Assembly: GCA_030425705.1 (NCBI GenBank) | Contig: JAUHZU010000013.1 | Coordinates: 60,720 to 124,719, forward strand | DNA length: 64,000 nucleotides | Source of the DNA: Phycisphaerae bacterium | GTDB lineage: Bacteria; Planctomycetota; Phycisphaerae; Phycisphaerales; Phycisphaeraceae | Direction of reading: 5' to 3' | Part shown: one piece after another, positions 28,654-37,820 of the stretch | How positions within the stretch are numbered: position 1 is the stretch's first letter | Layout: each line of letters opens with the position of its first letter | The notes under the pieces: generated by a model | Told to the model about the DNA's origin: nothing | What the model saw: the letters and a program-made list of their open reading frames with translations, nothing else | The model's database searches: none | Program-made: the position numbers and the translations under genes

Positions 28654-31600
28654 ATGAGCGTCCAACTCGACCAGGCCACCCTCGAAAAGCTCCAGGCCCT
28701 CGCGCAGCGCCGGCGGGTCATGCTGCTGCTCCGCGGCGCGTTCGCGGCGGTGCTGTCGCTGCTCTCGGCGATGGCGCTGGTGGCGCTGGTGGATCGGCTG
28801 GTCATCCTCGGCCAGCCCGCGCGCATCGCGTTGTCTCTGGCGGGCTACGCCGCGGTGATGGTCGTCGTATACATCACGTGCCTGCGGCACTTCCTGCGCA
28901 TCCCGACGAACCAGCAGCTCGCCAAGCTCGTCGAAGACGCCGAGCCGGGTCTGCGCGAGCAGGTCGTCTCTGCCGTCGAGCTCGCCGGCGAGCACCCCGG
29001 GGCCTATGACTCGGAGGTCTTCCGCGCGATCCTCCAGCGCAACGTCGGCCGACGCATCCAGCAGGTCGATACCCAGCGCATCCTCCCCTGGCGACTGATC
29101 GCCTGGTGGGGCGGGGTCTGCACGTTTGTCGCGGCGCTGACGGTCGTGCTCCTGTTCGTGCCGGGCCTCCGCTACGGCGAGATGCTCACGCGCGCGATGC
29201 TGCCGACCGCCAATACCGACCGCGTCTCGAACATCGTCATCACCCTGATCAGCCCGGCCGACCCGGACGCGGTTGTGCCGATGAACGAGCGCGTCCCCGT
29301 GGTGGTGCAGGTCGAGGGCGGGGCGTTGGACCGGGTCGAGCTGGACCTGCAGCCGGACGGGGCCGCGCAGCCCGAGCGTCTGGCGATGGCGGGCGATGAG
29401 GTCCCGGGGCAGTACCGGCTGGACGTGACGGTGACCGACGCGCCCGTACGCTTCCGCATCGTCGCCGGCGATGGCCGGAGCCGGTTCTACACGCTCAACC
29501 CCCAGGCCCGCCCGCGCATCGTGACCTTCAATCAGGTCATCGAGCACCCCGCCTACACCCGGCGCGAACCTACCCGCGTCAGCAGCGACCGCGGCGAGAT
29601 CTCCGCCATCGCCGGCTCGGTCGTCGCCCTCACCCTTACCGCCGACCAGCCCCTCGAACGCGCACGCCTGGTCCTCGACCTGCCCGGCCACCCTGCCAGC
29701 CCGACGCAGACCGTCGCGCTTACCCCCGACCCCGGCGACCCGACCCGAGTCAACGGCACCGTCGTCCTCGACCACTCCGGCACCTACCGCGTCGAGCTTG
29801 TCGCGAAACAGACCGGCTTCGACAACCCCGACAGCCCGCGCTACGAGCTCACCGCGCTCTCCGACGAACTGCCCAGCATCACCATGGACGCGCCGACCGG
29901 CATGATCGGTCTGCCCGCCGACGCGCTGCTCCGTCTGCTGGGGAAGGCGCACGACGATGTCGGGCTCGACCGGGTCGATCGCGAAGTCCGCATCAACGGC
30001 GGGGCCTGGTCCGCCGAGCCGATTCCCCAAGGGCCCGACGGCCGCATCGCGCTGCCCCTGGACCTGATGGCCCTGGACCTCGCGGAGGGCGACCTGGTCG
30101 AGTTGCGGCTGTCGGCCACGGACCTGGCCGGGCACACCGTGCATTCAGCCAGTGCGCAGCTCATCGTGACACCCGACGGTATCCGCGCGATCGACCTCGC
30201 CCATGCCAACGACACCGCCGCGCTGCTCGTGGCGATGCAGCGCCTCGAACGCGCCAACCGGACCCAGGCCGAGCGATACGCACGGGTCCGCGACGCCGGG
30301 TCTGGCGACGCGATCCAAGCCCGCCAACTCGCGACGCAGGCCATCACCGCGCGCGACACGACGCGCGATGCCATCACCCGCGCCCGCGACGCCCTTGACG
30401 CGGCGCTCGCCTCTGCGCCCGCCGGCCGCGCGAGCGAGGCCATCGTCCGGGCCGGCCGTCTGCTGGCGCGGATCGATGCGCAGCAGGCGCTGCTGCCTAC
30501 CCAGGCCGTGGACACCGATGGCTACGCACAAGCGGCCGAGCTCTCCGAACGCCACGCGGGCTACGCTTCGGCGGCCGCGACGGCGCTCGAGCCGATGCTG
30601 GCGGCCGAGCAGTCGCAGGCGGCACTGGGCCGGCTGTTCGCGCTGGGCGAGGACCTGGGCCGGATGGCCCGCGATGCGGAGCTGGACCGCGCGGTGCGGG
30701 AAGACCTCGCTTGGCAACGGCTGCAGCGTCGGCTGGCGCTCAACGGCCGACAGACCGAATCCGCCGCGGGGCTGCTCGCCGGCGCGGGCCGGCTGTCGGA
30801 CGAACAGCTGCGTGCCGCCGCCACGAACACCGCCGACGACCTCCGCGACCAGGGGGCCAAGCTCCGTGAGCAGGCCGAGGCCGCCGAGCCCACCGCGGCC
30901 CTCCTTCAGCTCATTGCCCCGCAGCGCGACCGGCTGGCGGGGACCACCCGGCAGGTCGGTGGGCTGACGAACCATGCGATCCGCAACGAAGCCGAACGCG
31001 ACCAGCGCCGCGGCATCCACGACCGCGGCGAGCGCATGGACACCGAGGAATTGCTGCGGCTGCGCGACGCGCTGGCCCAACTCGGACACGGTGACACGAC
31101 CCGCGCTGCGTGCTGGGACGCCGCGACCGGCGTGATCCGCGAGCGTGCCCGCGTCGAAGAGCTGCGCAGCCAGCCCGACCGCGCATTTCTCACCGACACG
31201 ACCCGCACCGTCGCCGCGTTGAGCCGGCTGGCCCGTGACGACGCCGCGAGCGACACGACCCCGCCCACCCTCGAGCGGGTCATTACCGCCTACGACCTGA
31301 TCGAACGGGCACACGAGCTCGAGCAGCTCCGATTGGGCGTGGCCCACCTCGCGGGCCTGGAGCGTGGCGCGGGGCAGCCGGCGACTTTTACCACCGCACA
31401 TAGCCGGGACTGGCAGGCGATCGAGCGGCAGCTTGAGCGTGTGGCCGAGCGGCTGTCGCAGCACGGCACGATGCGGCCGGCAGCGGACCGTGTGCGCCAG
31501 GCGCGCCACAGCGGCGAGGCCGACCGGCTGCGTCGTGAGATGCAGCAGCGGGTCGACCACGACCGCCGGCCCGAGCCGCGGGCAGAGGAATTGGACGCGA

Positions 31601-34005
31601 TCGCTCGCATGCTGGCCGAGGCGCAGGCCGAGCTCGCCGAGCCGCTGGCGCGTGCCCGGCAGGACCTCGTCGACGAGTCGCAGTCGCTGCCCCAGCGCCT
31701 GCGCGAGCTGGCGGAGGAGCAGGACCGGGTGCGTGATCAGACCGAGCATGCGGCCGAGCGAGCTGCTGAGCAGCCGACCGCCGAGAACCGCGAGCGTGCC
31801 GCCGAGTTGGCCGAGCAGCAGGCCGAGTTCCAGGACCGGCTGGGCGACGCGGTGGACGAGCTGCGTCGGCAGGCGGACCGCGAGGACCTGTTGACGCAGG
31901 AGGGGCGTGAGCGTGCCCGCGATGTGGACGACGCGATCGCGATGCTGCGGCCCGATGTCGCGGAGACCCGCCAGCGGCTGGACGACGCACAGCAGGAGCC
32001 CGAGGCCGAGCGGCAGCAGGCCGCGCTGCGTGACGCGGCGCAGGCCCAGGAGCAGACCGCCGAGACCCTGCGCGAGCTGGCGGACCACTTTGAGAACATC
32101 GAGCGTGGCGATGAAGTGGCCGAGAACCAGAGCCGCGACGAGCTGCGGAGCAACGAGCGTGAGCTGGGCGTGGACCAGCAGCTCGACGAGCAGTTCGAGC
32201 AGATGGAGCGTCTTGCAGAGCTGGCACAGAGCGACGACGAGCAGCGTCTGGCCGAGCTGGAAGAACAGCTCCTTCAGGACCCCGCGATGCAGCGCGAGCT
32301 GGACCGGATCGCCGACGAGGCGACGCGCACCGCGCAGGACCAGCTCAGCGAGGCGCGGGCGCAGGAGCGCGGTGTCGCCGAGCAGCTTGAGGACCAGGAG
32401 CAGGCCCGCCGATCCGACGACAACGGCACCGAGGAGCGGCTCGCCCGGCTGGCGGACCGGGCGCGCGAGCTGGAGCGTGACACGGTCCGGCCGCTGGACC
32501 GGCAGGCCGAGCGCGGCGCGCAGGAGGCCCGCGACGAGGTCCGCCGGGCGCAGGAATCCTTGCGTGAAGCGGCGGAGCAGGGCCGGCCGAACGAGCAGAC
32601 GCAGCGTGAGCAGGGCCGACGCGAGGAGCAGTCCCAGCGGGCGGACGCCCTGGCGGAGCAGACCGCGGAGGCGGCGGACGAGCTGGAGTCGGCGGAGCAG
32701 CAGGCCCGCGCGGCGGAGCAGGACGCCGAGCAGCGCCGCCAGGAAGCGCGTGCCGAGGCGGAGCAGGCCAACGAGCGTGGCCGGCCCGATGAGCAGGCGG
32801 CGCAGCGCGCGGTTGAGGCCGCGCAGGAGCGCGACCAGGCGCGTCAGACGCGCGAGCAGGCCGAGCGTGCCGCTGACCAGGCGCGCGAGCTGGCCGAGGA
32901 AGCGCAGGCCGTGGCCGAGTCCACCCGCAACCAGGATGCGCAGGCGCAGCAGCAGCGCGAGCAGGCCGCGCAGCAGCAGCAGCCGATCGGCGAACAGGTC
33001 GACGAGGCGGCGGAAGACATCGAGCGTGCCGCCCGTCACGAGCAGCGCCTGGGTAACGAGGCACAGCAGCAGCGGCTCGAAGAGGCGGCCGAGTCCACCC
33101 GTGAGCTGGCCGAGGAAGGCCTGCCCGAGGCGGCGGAACAGATCGAGGACTCGGCGAGTAACGAGGCCGCGGCCGAGCAGTCGCGCGCCGCAGAAGAACA
33201 GATCGCCCAGCAGCAGCAGCAACTCGCCCAGGCCCAGCGCGGGCAGCCCGGCCAAGCGCAACAACCCGGAGAAAACCAACAAGGCCAGCCGCAACAGGGT
33301 CAGCCGCAGGACGGTCAACCCCAGGACGGTCAACCCCAAGATGGTCAACCCCAGCAAGGTCAACCCCAGCAAGGTCAACCACAGGACGGCCAGCCGCAAG
33401 ACGGCCAACCGTCATCCGGTGAGGGTCAGCCGGGACAGCCCGGCCAGCCGCAGCCGGGTCAACCCGGTCAGCCGGGATCGCAGCAGCCCGGTCAACCCGG
33501 CAGCCCACAACCGGGCCAGCCCGGGGCCGGCCAGCCGTCGTCACCCGAAGTCGCGCAGGCGTTGGCCGAGGAACTGGATGCACTCGACCAACAACTGAAC
33601 CAGGGCGCTCCGGGCCGACAGCCCGGCGGCCGCGCGATCGACCAGGCCGCGCAGCAGCAGCAGCAGCAGATGCGGCAGCAGCGCAGCCAGCAGGCGCAGT
33701 CGCTCCGGCCCGGCCGACCCGGTGAAACCTCCGGCCAGCCCCAGGGCGAGCAGCCGGGCAATGAGTCGTCCGGCCCGTCCGAGGGCGGTGGCATGTCCAA
33801 CCAGCAGGTCGAGTCCGGTGAGCTGCCGGACGCCGGCCGCGGCGACGGCGCGTGGGGCGATCTGCCCGAACGGATGACCGACGACCTCAGCCACGGCGCC
33901 CGCGAGCGAGCCCCGGCCGAGTATCTGGACCAGGTGGACGCCTATTTCCGCGCGATCGCCGAGCGTGCCCGACAGGCCGAGCAGGAAGCAGCCCAGGACG
34001 AATGA
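28654..34005 (+). CDS. DUF4175-like giant membrane protein with coiled coil and GQP-rich tail, 1783 aa
   Basis: Two N-terminal helices ([43 protein letters not shown]) and a third near 150 precede a large extracytoplasmic-type beta region (~200-500). About 900 residues of Glu/Gln/Arg/Ala-rich coiled coil follow, then a repeat tail of GQPQDGQP and GQPGQP units (~1545-1630) and an acidic C-terminus. Layout and neighbours match DUF4175 proteins of MoxR/VWA clusters. GGGAG lies 8 nt before ATG 28654; an ATG at 28603 is a less likely start. The coiled coil suggests a periplasm-spanning or scaffolding role, which is inference. Confidence 0.85.
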   Translation: MSVQLDQATLEKLQALAQRRRVMLLLRGAFAAVLSLLSAMALVALVDRLVILGQPARIALSLAGYAAVMVVVYITCLRHFLRIPTNQQLAKLVEDAEPGLREQVVSAVELAGEHPGAYDSEVFRAILQRNVGRRIQQVDTQRILPWRLIAWWGGVCTFVAALTVVLLFVPGLRYGEMLTRAMLPTANTDRVSNIVITLISPADPDAVVPMNERVPVVVQVEGGALDRVELDLQPDGAAQPERLAMAGDEVPGQYRLDVTVTDAPVRFRIVAGDGRSRFYTLNPQARPRIVTFNQVIEHPAYTRREPTRVSSDRGEISAIAGSVVALTLTADQPLERARLVLDLPGHPASPTQTVALTPDPGDPTRVNGTVVLDHSGTYRVELVAKQTGFDNPDSPRYELTALSDELPSITMDAPTGMIGLPADALLRLLGKAHDDVGLDRVDREVRINGGAWSAEPIPQGPDGRIALPLDLMALDLAEGDLVELRLSATDLAGHTVHSASAQLIVTPDGIRAIDLAHANDTAALLVAMQRLERANRTQAERYARVRDAGSGDAIQARQLATQAITARDTTRDAITRARDALDAALASAPAGRASEAIVRAGRLLARIDAQQALLPTQAVDTDGYAQAAELSERHAGYASAAATALEPMLAAEQSQAALGRLFALGEDLGRMARDAELDRAVREDLAWQRLQRRLALNGRQTESAAGLLAGAGRLSDEQLRAAATNTADDLRDQGAKLREQAEAAEPTAALLQLIAPQRDRLAGTTRQVGGLTNHAIRNEAERDQRRGIHDRGERMDTEELLRLRDALAQLGHGDTTRAACWDAATGVIRERARVEELRSQPDRAFLTDTTRTVAALSRLARDDAASDTTPPTLERVITAYDLIERAHELEQLRLGVAHLAGLERGAGQPATFTTAHSRDWQAIERQLERVAERLSQHGTMRPAADRVRQARHSGEADRLRREMQQRVDHDRRPEPRAEELDAIARMLAEAQAELAEPLARARQDLVDESQSLPQRLRELAEEQDRVRDQTEHAAERAAEQPTAENRERAAELAEQQAEFQDRLGDAVDELRRQADREDLLTQEGRERARDVDDAIAMLRPDVAETRQRLDDAQQEPEAERQQAALRDAAQAQEQTAETLRELADHFENIERGDEVAENQSRDELRSNERELGVDQQLDEQFEQMERLAELAQSDDEQRLAELEEQLLQDPAMQRELDRIADEATRTAQDQLSEARAQERGVAEQLEDQEQARRSDDNGTEERLARLADRARELERDTVRPLDRQAERGAQEARDEVRRAQESLREAAEQGRPNEQTQREQGRREEQSQRADALAEQTAEAADELESAEQQARAAEQDAEQRRQEARAEAEQANERGRPDEQAAQRAVEAAQERDQARQTREQAERAADQARELAEEAQAVAESTRNQDAQAQQQREQAAQQQQPIGEQVDEAAEDIERAARHEQRLGNEAQQQRLEEAAESTRELAEEGLPEAAEQIEDSASNEAAAEQSRAAEEQIAQQQQQLAQAQRGQPGQAQQPGENQQGQPQQGQPQDGQPQDGQPQDGQPQQGQPQQGQPQDGQPQDGQPSSGEGQPGQPGQPQPGQPGQPGSQQPGQPGSPQPGQPGAGQPSSPEVAQALAEELDALDQQLNQGAPGRQPGGRAIDQAAQQQQQQMRQQRSQQAQSLRPGRPGETSGQPQGEQPGNESSGPSEGGGMSNQQVESGELPDAGRGDGAWGDLPERMTDDLSHGARERAPAEYLDQVDAYFRAIAERARQAEQEAAQDE
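33280..33537 (+). repeat. 15-nt tandem repeats coding GQPQ(D/Q) and GQPG units
   Basis: About nine copies of a 15-nt unit (CAGCCGCAGGACGGT and variants, some CAACCCCAGGACGGT) from 33280 to about 33411, then GQPG-coding repeats to 33537. All are in frame with the DUF4175-like gene, so copy changes would alter tail length without shifting frame. Confidence 0.8.
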
Positions 34006-34054
34006 CTCACCAGGCGATGCGCTGCGACGCCCGGACCTTGTACCGAGAAACGTG

Positions 34055-35155
34055 ATGAAGATTGACGACGCTCTCCATACCCTCGTGACGCTCGCGTGTG
34101 TTGCCGTGCTGGCCTGCACGGCCGCGCCCGCGTTCGCGCAGGACGACGATGCCGGGCCGACACCGATCGCCGACCCCGCGATGCGTGAGCAGACGCTGCA
34201 GCGCATCGAACACGCCACGCGTTACCTCATGGCCCAGGCGCAGAACGACGGGTCTATCGGCAACGAACAGCAGAACCGCAACGCGATGACGGCGCTGACG
34301 ATCATGGCCCTCGTCGCTGTCGGCCACCAGCCCACCGACCACACGCCCGAGGGCAAGACCCTCCGCGACGGTCTCAACTACATCCTCCGCGACGACCGCC
34401 AGTCCGACGAGGGGTACTACGGCTGGTCCGACGGCTCGCGGATGTATGGCCACGGCATCACAACACTCATGCTCTGCGAGATGCTCGGCATGGGAATCGA
34501 CGAGGAACAGGACGCGCTGATCCACCGGCGGGCCGAGGCGGCGATCGACCTGATCCTGCGCTCGCAGCGCATCCGCAAGCGCGAGGACCGCTACCAGGGC
34601 GGCTGGCGGTACGATCCGGACGCGCGGGATGCGGACCTGTCGGTGACGGTGTGGCAGCTCATGGCGCTGCGGGCCGGCAAGGCCGCGGGGCTGGACGTCC
34701 CGGCCGAGGCGATCGACCAGGCGGTGGCCTACCTGGAACGCAGCTACCGCGAGACCGGGCGCGAGGAGGGCGGCTTCGGCTACGAGCCGGGCCAGGGCCC
34801 GCGCTACGCGACGACGTCGGCGGGCATGCTCGCGATGCTCGTGTGCGGGCAGTACGAGCACGAGCAGGTCGCCGGCGCAGCCGAGTACCTCGACGAACAC
34901 ACCCCGACCCGCAACCAGAACGACCAGTGGTTCTACTACGGCACGTACTACTACGCCATGGCCATGTACCAGGTCGGCGGCGACGCGAGCGACGACGCCC
35001 AGCGCGAGGTCTTCCGCGCCCTCAGCCGCACCCAGCAGAACGACGGGTCGTGGACCAGCAACCACTACCACGAACGCAACCCGATCTACGCGACCTGCAT
35101 GGCCATGCTCGCGCTCAGCGTCCGGCACCACTACCTGCCGATCTACCAGCGCTGA
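34055..35155 (+). CDS. secreted prenyltransferase/squalene-cyclase-fold repeat protein
   Basis: 366 aa. Signal peptide at residues 1-28 (VTLACVAVLACTAAPAFA-QD). The mature part is an alpha/alpha toroid of prenyltransferase/squalene-oxidase-type repeats with QNDGSIG, GWSDGSRMYGHGITTLMLCEM, GGWRYDPDARDADLSVTVWQ, GGFGYEPG and QNDGSWTS. Planctomycetes often carry such proteins after DUF4175 clusters. The DXDD acid motif of real squalene-hopene cyclases is not obvious (DARDADLSV is the nearest), so a binding rather than cyclase role is likely. It follows the DUF4175 gene by 49 nt and is probably the last gene of that operon. Confidence 0.82.
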   Translation: MKIDDALHTLVTLACVAVLACTAAPAFAQDDDAGPTPIADPAMREQTLQRIEHATRYLMAQAQNDGSIGNEQQNRNAMTALTIMALVAVGHQPTDHTPEGKTLRDGLNYILRDDRQSDEGYYGWSDGSRMYGHGITTLMLCEMLGMGIDEEQDALIHRRAEAAIDLILRSQRIRKREDRYQGGWRYDPDARDADLSVTVWQLMALRAGKAAGLDVPAEAIDQAVAYLERSYRETGREEGGFGYEPGQGPRYATTSAGMLAMLVCGQYEHEQVAGAAEYLDEHTPTRNQNDQWFYYGTYYYAMAMYQVGGDASDDAQREVFRALSRTQQNDGSWTSNHYHERNPIYATCMAMLALSVRHHYLPIYQR

Positions 35156-35297
35156 GCCAAGGCCGGTACGATAACGCTCCTGGTGTGTAACACGGCGGAT
35201 CGCCCCCGCGTCCCACAGGTCCCGCCCTGCCCGGACAGTGCCCCCATCCCCTGGGAGCCACGAGCCTTCCCAGCCCCGGAACCACGAGTACCGCCCC

Positions 35298-36866
35298 ATG
35301 CGTAGCCGTCTTGCCCCCGGACCGATCGCCTTGGCCCTGTGCCTCCTCTTGACTTGTCCCGCTCTCGGGCAGGACCTGGCGGGGGTTGTACGCGACCCGG
35401 CGTCGGCGTCGGCCGAGTTGAAAGCCCAGGCCGTCGAACGGCTCAACGCGATGCGGCGCCAGGTCGACGCGAGCGACCCGCTCGTCGCCGCCGCGATCGA
35501 GCGCGCCGAGACCCTGTTCCTCGACGGCCGGCCGGTCCGCGACGAGCTGGACCAGGCGGTGCTCGTCGTCGCCAACCGGCACTGGCTGAGCATCGGCCAA
35601 GACGACCCCGCGTCCGTGACCGCGCACCCGATGGCCGGGGCGTGGTTCGGCGACATCCCCGAGGACGCCCCGCGTGTCACCCGCCGCGTCACGATCGACA
35701 CCGCCGTCGACCGCTGGCACAGCACCGGGCTGTACGCTGTGCCCGGTGAGGTTGTGACGATCCACGTGCCCGAGGCGATGGTCGGCGTCGGCGCGAAGGT
35801 CCGGCTGAGCGGGCACCGCGACGACATCCGCCGCCGCGACCGCTGGGAACGCACGCCCCTGGCGGTGTCGGTGACGCGCGACCTCGACGCCGAGACGGTG
35901 CAGATCGCCAGCCGGTTCGGCGGGGCGGTCTACATCGACCTGGGTCGCGACGCGGGCGGCCACGGCCGGCAGTCGTTCACGATCGGCGGGGCGGTCGAAG
36001 CGCCGATGTTCGTGCTCGGCCGCGACACCAACACCCGCTGGCAGCGTCAGCTCCGCGAGCGCCCCGGCCCCTACGCCGAGCTGGTCGGTGAGAAGGTGAT
36101 ACTGTCGGTGCCCTCGGCGTGGGTGCGTGAGATCGACGACATGGCCGGGCTCATCCGCTTCTGGGACAGCGTGGTGGACCGGCACGACGCGCTGGGCGGG
36201 ATTGCGCACCTGCGTACCAGCCCCGAGCGGATCAACGTCGACGTGCAGATCAGCGCCGGGCTCTACCACGCGGGCTACCCGATGCAGGGGCCCCAGGGCC
36301 AGTCCCGCAACCTCGTTGACCTGCCGACGCTCGCGGCGCACGGGAGCTGGGGCTGGTTCCACGAGCTCGGGCACGAGGCGCAGCGTCGGCCCGACACGGC
36401 CTGGGGCTGGGACAACCCGTACACCTTCGACGGCTCGGTCGAGTGCACCGTCAACCTCTTCACCGTCCACGCGATGCAGACCCTCCGCCTGGAGACGCAG
36501 GGCGGCTGGGCCTGGACCGGCTCGGCTCAGGGTGTCGCCGAGCGCGCCCGGCAGGGCATCGAGCAGGGCGGTTACCAGCAGGTCGGCGTCGGGCACAAGC
36601 TCGCCATGTTCCTTCAGGTCCGCGAGGCGTTCGGCTGGGACCCGATCCGCGCGACGCTCACCAGCTACAGCACCGACCAGGACGAGGACCGGTCACGCCT
36701 CCCCGCGGATGAACAGGCCGAGCGCGACCAGATGGCGCTTCGCCTCAGCCGTGCAACGGGGCACAACCTCGTGCCGTTCCTGCGCGACCTGTGGAAGCTG
36801 CCGATCAGCGACGACATCGCGGCGGAAGTGGAAGCGCTGCCGGGCTGGATGCCGGAGGGGTTCTAG
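35298..36866 (+). CDS. M60-like secreted metallopeptidase
   Basis: 522 aa. Signal peptide MRSRLAPGPIALALCLLLTCPALGQ. An N-terminal helical region is followed by a beta domain (IHVPEAMVGVGAKVRLSGH) typical of the M60 lead domain. The zinc motif is WFHELGHEAQ with His355, Glu356 and His359; a downstream Glu in VECTVNLFTVHAMQ may be the third ligand. M60/enhancin-type peptidases cut mucin-like glycoproteins. It lies 142 bp after the prenyltransferase-fold gene, so it may be separate. An in-frame start at 35238 would place the signal peptide internally and was rejected. No Shine-Dalgarno is visible. Confidence 0.85.
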   Translation: MRSRLAPGPIALALCLLLTCPALGQDLAGVVRDPASASAELKAQAVERLNAMRRQVDASDPLVAAAIERAETLFLDGRPVRDELDQAVLVVANRHWLSIGQDDPASVTAHPMAGAWFGDIPEDAPRVTRRVTIDTAVDRWHSTGLYAVPGEVVTIHVPEAMVGVGAKVRLSGHRDDIRRRDRWERTPLAVSVTRDLDAETVQIASRFGGAVYIDLGRDAGGHGRQSFTIGGAVEAPMFVLGRDTNTRWQRQLRERPGPYAELVGEKVILSVPSAWVREIDDMAGLIRFWDSVVDRHDALGGIAHLRTSPERINVDVQISAGLYHAGYPMQGPQGQSRNLVDLPTLAAHGSWGWFHELGHEAQRRPDTAWGWDNPYTFDGSVECTVNLFTVHAMQTLRLETQGGWAWTGSAQGVAERARQGIEQGGYQQVGVGHKLAMFLQVREAFGWDPIRATLTSYSTDQDEDRSRLPADEQAERDQMALRLSRATGHNLVPFLRDLWKLPISDDIAAEVEALPGWMPEGF

Positions 36867-36871
36867 TCGGG

Positions 36872-37123
36872 CTACAGCAGGTAGAAACCCGAGACCCCAA
36901 GCATCAGAAACGCGATAAACGTCAGGATAAAGACCGTGACCACGGCCTTACCGCTATACGCTTTTCGAGCATAGGAAAGCACGCCCAGGCGGCGGAAGCT
37001 GTGGATGTCGCCGGGGTCAAACGGCAGGCCACATTCGGGGCACTCGGGGTGACCAAGACCGCGCAGCGGGTACTCGCAACCGGAACACACCGCATTCCAG
37101 GGCATGTCCTGACCCGGGGCCAT
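36872..37123 (-). CDS. zinc-ribbon single-helix membrane protein, 83 aa
   Basis: The N-terminal zinc ribbon CSGCEYPLRGLGHPECPECG has the CxxC...CPEC pattern common in planctomycete small proteins. A linker and one C-terminal helix (VVTVFILTFIAFLMLGVSGF) follow. Function unknown. The ATG at 37123 is 5 nt downstream of the XRE-cupin stop, with GGAGGGG inside the end of that gene, so the two are translationally linked. An ATG at 37105 is the alternative start. Confidence 0.75.
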   Translation of the reverse strand: MAPGQDMPWNAVCSGCEYPLRGLGHPECPECGLPFDPGDIHSFRRLGVLSYARKAYSGKAVVTVFILTFIAFLMLGVSGFYLL

Positions 37124-37128
37124 CCGTC

Positions 37129-37731
37129 CTACCCCTCCGTCCGGTAGCGCACCACGAGCATGATCGTCGCCTTGCCACGGCCGGTGTTTTCGATCTTGTG
37201 CGGGACATCGGCCGAGTAGTGCGCGGTGTCGCCGGGCTTGAGGTCGGCCGTCTTGTCTCCGGCCGTGACGCGGACCTTGCCCGCTGTCACCGTCAGCATC
37301 TCACGCGTGTGCGGGTGGTGGGGCTGGCTCTCCAAGACACCGCCGGCCGGGAAGTTCATCTCGTAGAACTCCAGGTTCTTGTCCATCCACGGCGGGTTGA
37401 GCAGGTGCCCGTTGCACGGCTGATTGGTGAAGAACTTGCGGTCCGATTCGCCGGCCGGGACGACCTCGAAGTGTGTCGCCTTGTACGGGTCCTCGACCAG
37501 GTCGCTGATCGGCAGCGACAACGCCATCGCCACGCGGTAGAGCACCGTCACCGACGGGTTGGCCTTGTTCTGCTCGATCTGCGAGAGCGTGCCCTTGCTC
37601 ACACCCGACGCCCGGGCCAGTGCTTCGAGCGTCAGGCCGCGCTCCTTGCGTGCGTTCAGCAGCCGCTGGCCCACCCGGCTGGCGGCGTCCTCGGCGGCGT
37701 CCAGGATGGCCTGGGGGTCCTGCTCGGGCAT
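37129..37731 (-). CDS. XRE-family HTH regulator with C-terminal cupin domain
   Basis: 200 aa from ATG 37731. The HTH (residues ~27-80) reads LTLEALARASGVSKGTLSQIEQ, and the cupin (~110-195) has MNFPAGGVLESQPHHPH, GKVRVTAGDKTADLKPGD and HYSADVPHKIEN. XRE-cupin proteins sense a small molecule through the cupin and usually control a neighbouring catabolic gene. Here putA is divergent, 89 bp away, so proline or a related compound is a plausible ligand. TATGCT lies 6 nt before the ATG with no Shine-Dalgarno, suggesting a leaderless transcript. Its promoter overlaps a palindrome shared with putA. Confidence 0.9.
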   Translation of the reverse strand: MPEQDPQAILDAAEDAASRVGQRLLNARKERGLTLEALARASGVSKGTLSQIEQNKANPSVTVLYRVAMALSLPISDLVEDPYKATHFEVVPAGESDRKFFTNQPCNGHLLNPPWMDKNLEFYEMNFPAGGVLESQPHHPHTREMLTVTAGKVRVTAGDKTADLKPGDTAHYSADVPHKIENTGRGKATIMLVVRYRTEG

Positions 37732-37732
37732 C

Positions 37733-37789
37733 TTTTCAGCATACCACAACAAGTTTGGGGTTCCAAATGCTGAAAAAGTTTAGTAAGCT
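37733..37789. promoter_or_regulatory. overlapping divergent promoters and palindromic operator, XRE-cupin/putA
   Basis: Minus strand: TTGGAA (37761-37766), 17 nt, TATGCT (37738-37743), 6 nt to ATG. Plus strand: TTCCAA over the same six base pairs, 17 nt, TAAGCT (37784-37789), 31 nt to the putA ATG. Two nested inverted repeats cover this: TTTGG-GGTT-CCAAA (37754-37767) and 10-bp arms TTTTCAGCAT (37733-37742) and ATGCTGAAAA (37767-37776). A dimer bound here would block both -35 elements. Confidence 0.6.
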
Positions 37790-37820
37790 GACCAGTCCGA
37801 CCTCCACCGCGAGCACACCC

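Noticed and set aside
30145..33408. 1087-aa leucine/arginine-rich open frame on the minus strand
   Set aside because: Complement of the Glu/Gln-coding coiled coil of DUF4175 (CTG/CAG), giving false hydrophobic runs.
33280..33537. CRISPR array
   Set aside because: Direct repeats are short, contiguous and coding, with no spacers; no cas gene anywhere in the window.
34055..35155. Genuine squalene-hopene cyclase
   Set aside because: Too short (366 aa), secreted, and lacking a clear DXDD catalytic motif.
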